Source of the DNA: Edaphobacter lichenicola | GTDB taxonomy: Bacteria > Acidobacteriota > Terriglobia > Terriglobales > Acidobacteriaceae | Length of the DNA: 64,000 nucleotides | Assembly: GCF_025264645.1 (NCBI RefSeq) | Contig: NZ_CP073696.1 | Location: 5,518,001-5,582,000 of the forward strand | Reading direction: 5' to 3' | Part shown: positions 63,121-64,000 of the stretch, piece after piece | Numbering within the stretch: position 1 is the stretch's first letter | How the letters are laid out: the number at the start of each line of letters is the position of its first letter | The notes under the pieces: generated by a model | Seen by the model: only the letters and a program-made list of their open reading frames with translations | Database searches by the model: none | What the model was told of the DNA's origin: nothing | Translations under genes and position numbers: made by a program

Positions 63121-64000
63121 ATGTCTACCCCAGAACAGTACGACGCAATCGTCATCGGCAGCGGAGAAGGTGGGAAGTACCTCTCCTGGCACCTGGGCTC
63201 TCAAGGCAAGAAGATCGCTAATATCGAAGACAAGCGCATCGGCGGAGCCTGCCCCAACATCGCCTGCCTCCCCAGCAAAAACGTCATCCACTCCGCCAAG
63301 GTCGCATCCTTCTTTCAGCGCGGCGCAGAGTTCGGCATCGTCCACGGCAAATGGCACGTCGACATGGAAGCTGTCAGCGCCCGCCGTCAACGCATGATCG
63401 ACGGCCTCCGCGACATGCACCTCGCCAACTACGCAAAGTCTCACGCCGAGATCGTCATGGGCTTCGGCCGCTTCATCGCCGACAAGACCATCGAAGTCGC
63501 CCTCAACGCCGGTGGCACCCGCACCCTCCGCTCCGACTACATCTTCCTCGACACTGGCTCCCGCGCGACAATCGACCCCATCCCCGGTCTCGCCGAAGCC
63601 TCCCCACTCACCCACATCGAAGTCCTCGAGCTCACCACTCTTCCCGAACACCTCCTCATCCTTGGCGGCGGCTTCATCGGTCTCGAGTTCGCACAGGCCA
63701 TGCGCCGCTTCGGAGCCAACGTCACCATCATTGAGCGCAACCCCTCTCTCGTTCACCGCGAAGACCCCGACGTAGTGGAGCTCGTCCAACAACTCTTCCA
63801 GGACGAAGGCATTGACATCGTCACCAACGCCAACATCACAAGCGTCGAAGGTGCCTCCGGCAAATCCGTCATCGTTCATCTCAGCGACGGCGCCCGCCTC
63901 GAAGGCTCACACATCCTCGTAGCGACCGGCCGCATCCCGAACACGCAAAACATGGGCCTCGACACTGTCGGCATCAAAATGACTCCCGCCGGTCACTTCC
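63121..64000 (+). CDS. FAD-dependent pyridine nucleotide-disulfide oxidoreductase, partial at 3' end
   Basis: The visible 293 codons show the FAD motif GSGEGG and the redox-active pair GGACPNIACLPSK (C44 and C49), as in lipoamide dehydrogenase, mercuric reductase and glutathione reductase. The NAD(P) motif LILGGGFIGLEFAQAM begins near residue 180, and ATGRIPNT near the window end leads to the C-terminal FAD part. No N-terminal heavy-metal domain is present. A GGGAGAAATC site precedes ATG 63121. It runs off the window, so the C-terminal cysteines, which would discriminate subfamilies, are not visible. Confidence 0.9.
   Translation, partial: MSTPEQYDAIVIGSGEGGKYLSWHLGSQGKKIANIEDKRIGGACPNIACLPSKNVIHSAKVASFFQRGAEFGIVHGKWHVDMEAVSARRQRMIDGLRDMHLANYAKSHAEIVMGFGRFIADKTIEVALNAGGTRTLRSDYIFLDTGSRATIDPIPGLAEASPLTHIEVLELTTLPEHLLILGGGFIGLEFAQAMRRFGANVTIIERNPSLVHREDPDVVELVQQLFQDEGIDIVTNANITSVEGASGKSVIVHLSDGARLEGSHILVATGRIPNTQNMGLDTVGIKMTPAGHF

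Noticed and set aside
63001..63879. 292-codon minus-strand frame opposite the partial flavoprotein gene
   Set aside because: The plus-strand frame has clear FAD, disulfide and NAD(P) motifs; the minus frame has none.

Overview
The window reads as a chromosomal segment of an Acidobacteriota bacterium, most likely class Terriglobia (the Granulicella/Edaphobacter/Terriglobus group). This is inferred from the high-GC, C-ending codon usage, the gene complement (EF-P with a PGNL tip, YpdA-like reductase, Tat lactonase, many outer-membrane proteins of a diderm) and the GTGGTGAAAACGTGGT-type intergenic repeats. It was not confirmed by any search. No rRNA or tRNA gene, prophage, insertion sequence or CRISPR array was recognised.

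Region 1 (1-10,900) is the end of the S10-spc-alpha ribosomal superoperon: rplE(partial)-rpsN-rpsH-rplF-rplR-rpsE-rpmD-rplO-secY-adk-map-infA-rpmJ-rpsM-rpsK-(DUF1272 zinc protein)-rpsD-rpoA-rplQ, closed by a strong hairpin terminator. adk and infA use TTG starts, rpmJ is only 38 codons, and an eight-cysteine protein sits between rpsK and rpsD. RpoA carries a 13-residue uninterrupted acidic tail.

Region 2 (11,000-23,900) is mixed housekeeping: a GAF-PAS-GGDEF diguanylate cyclase, a Tat-exported lactonase-like propeller, a zinc alcohol dehydrogenase, apt, acylphosphatase, efp, a secreted protein of unknown function, trpG and trpE separated by a small membrane gene, glutamate dehydrogenase and pgsA. 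Region 3 (24,000-34,300) holds envelope and stress genes: a TonB-domain protein wedged between an intact class I fumarase and a second, truncated fumarase 3' end, a beta-barrel protein, a membrane cytochrome c, a DUF481 barrel protein, an orphan GvpL/GvpF-family protein, an OmpA-type protein and a short-chain dehydrogenase.

Region 4 (34,300-46,300) has a quinone-oxidoreductase-like MDR protein, an ABC exporter pair, a YpdA-like flavoprotein, a NarL-type regulator paired with a REC-Hpt protein but no kinase, a DUF2339/DUF3999 membrane pair and ftsK. Region 5 (46,300-64,000) has a PA2169-type bundle protein, DoxX, uppP, two divergent TPR-type envelope proteins (one coupled to a ClC channel), a threonine dehydratase-like enzyme, a patatin/BamA-like autotransporter, RNase J, a prolyl oligopeptidase, rpiA, a MarR regulator facing a methyltransferase-like gene across two palindromes, and the start of a mercuric reductase/lipoamide dehydrogenase-type flavoprotein that runs off the window.

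No clear multi-gene novel defence or biosynthetic system was seen. The strongest unusual signals are the fumarase 3' remnant (almost all its differences are silent), the DUF1272 gene inside the ribosomal operon, the orphan GvpL/F gene, the kinase-less REC-Hpt/NarL pair, the TPR-ClC gene pair and the paired MarR-type palindromes.
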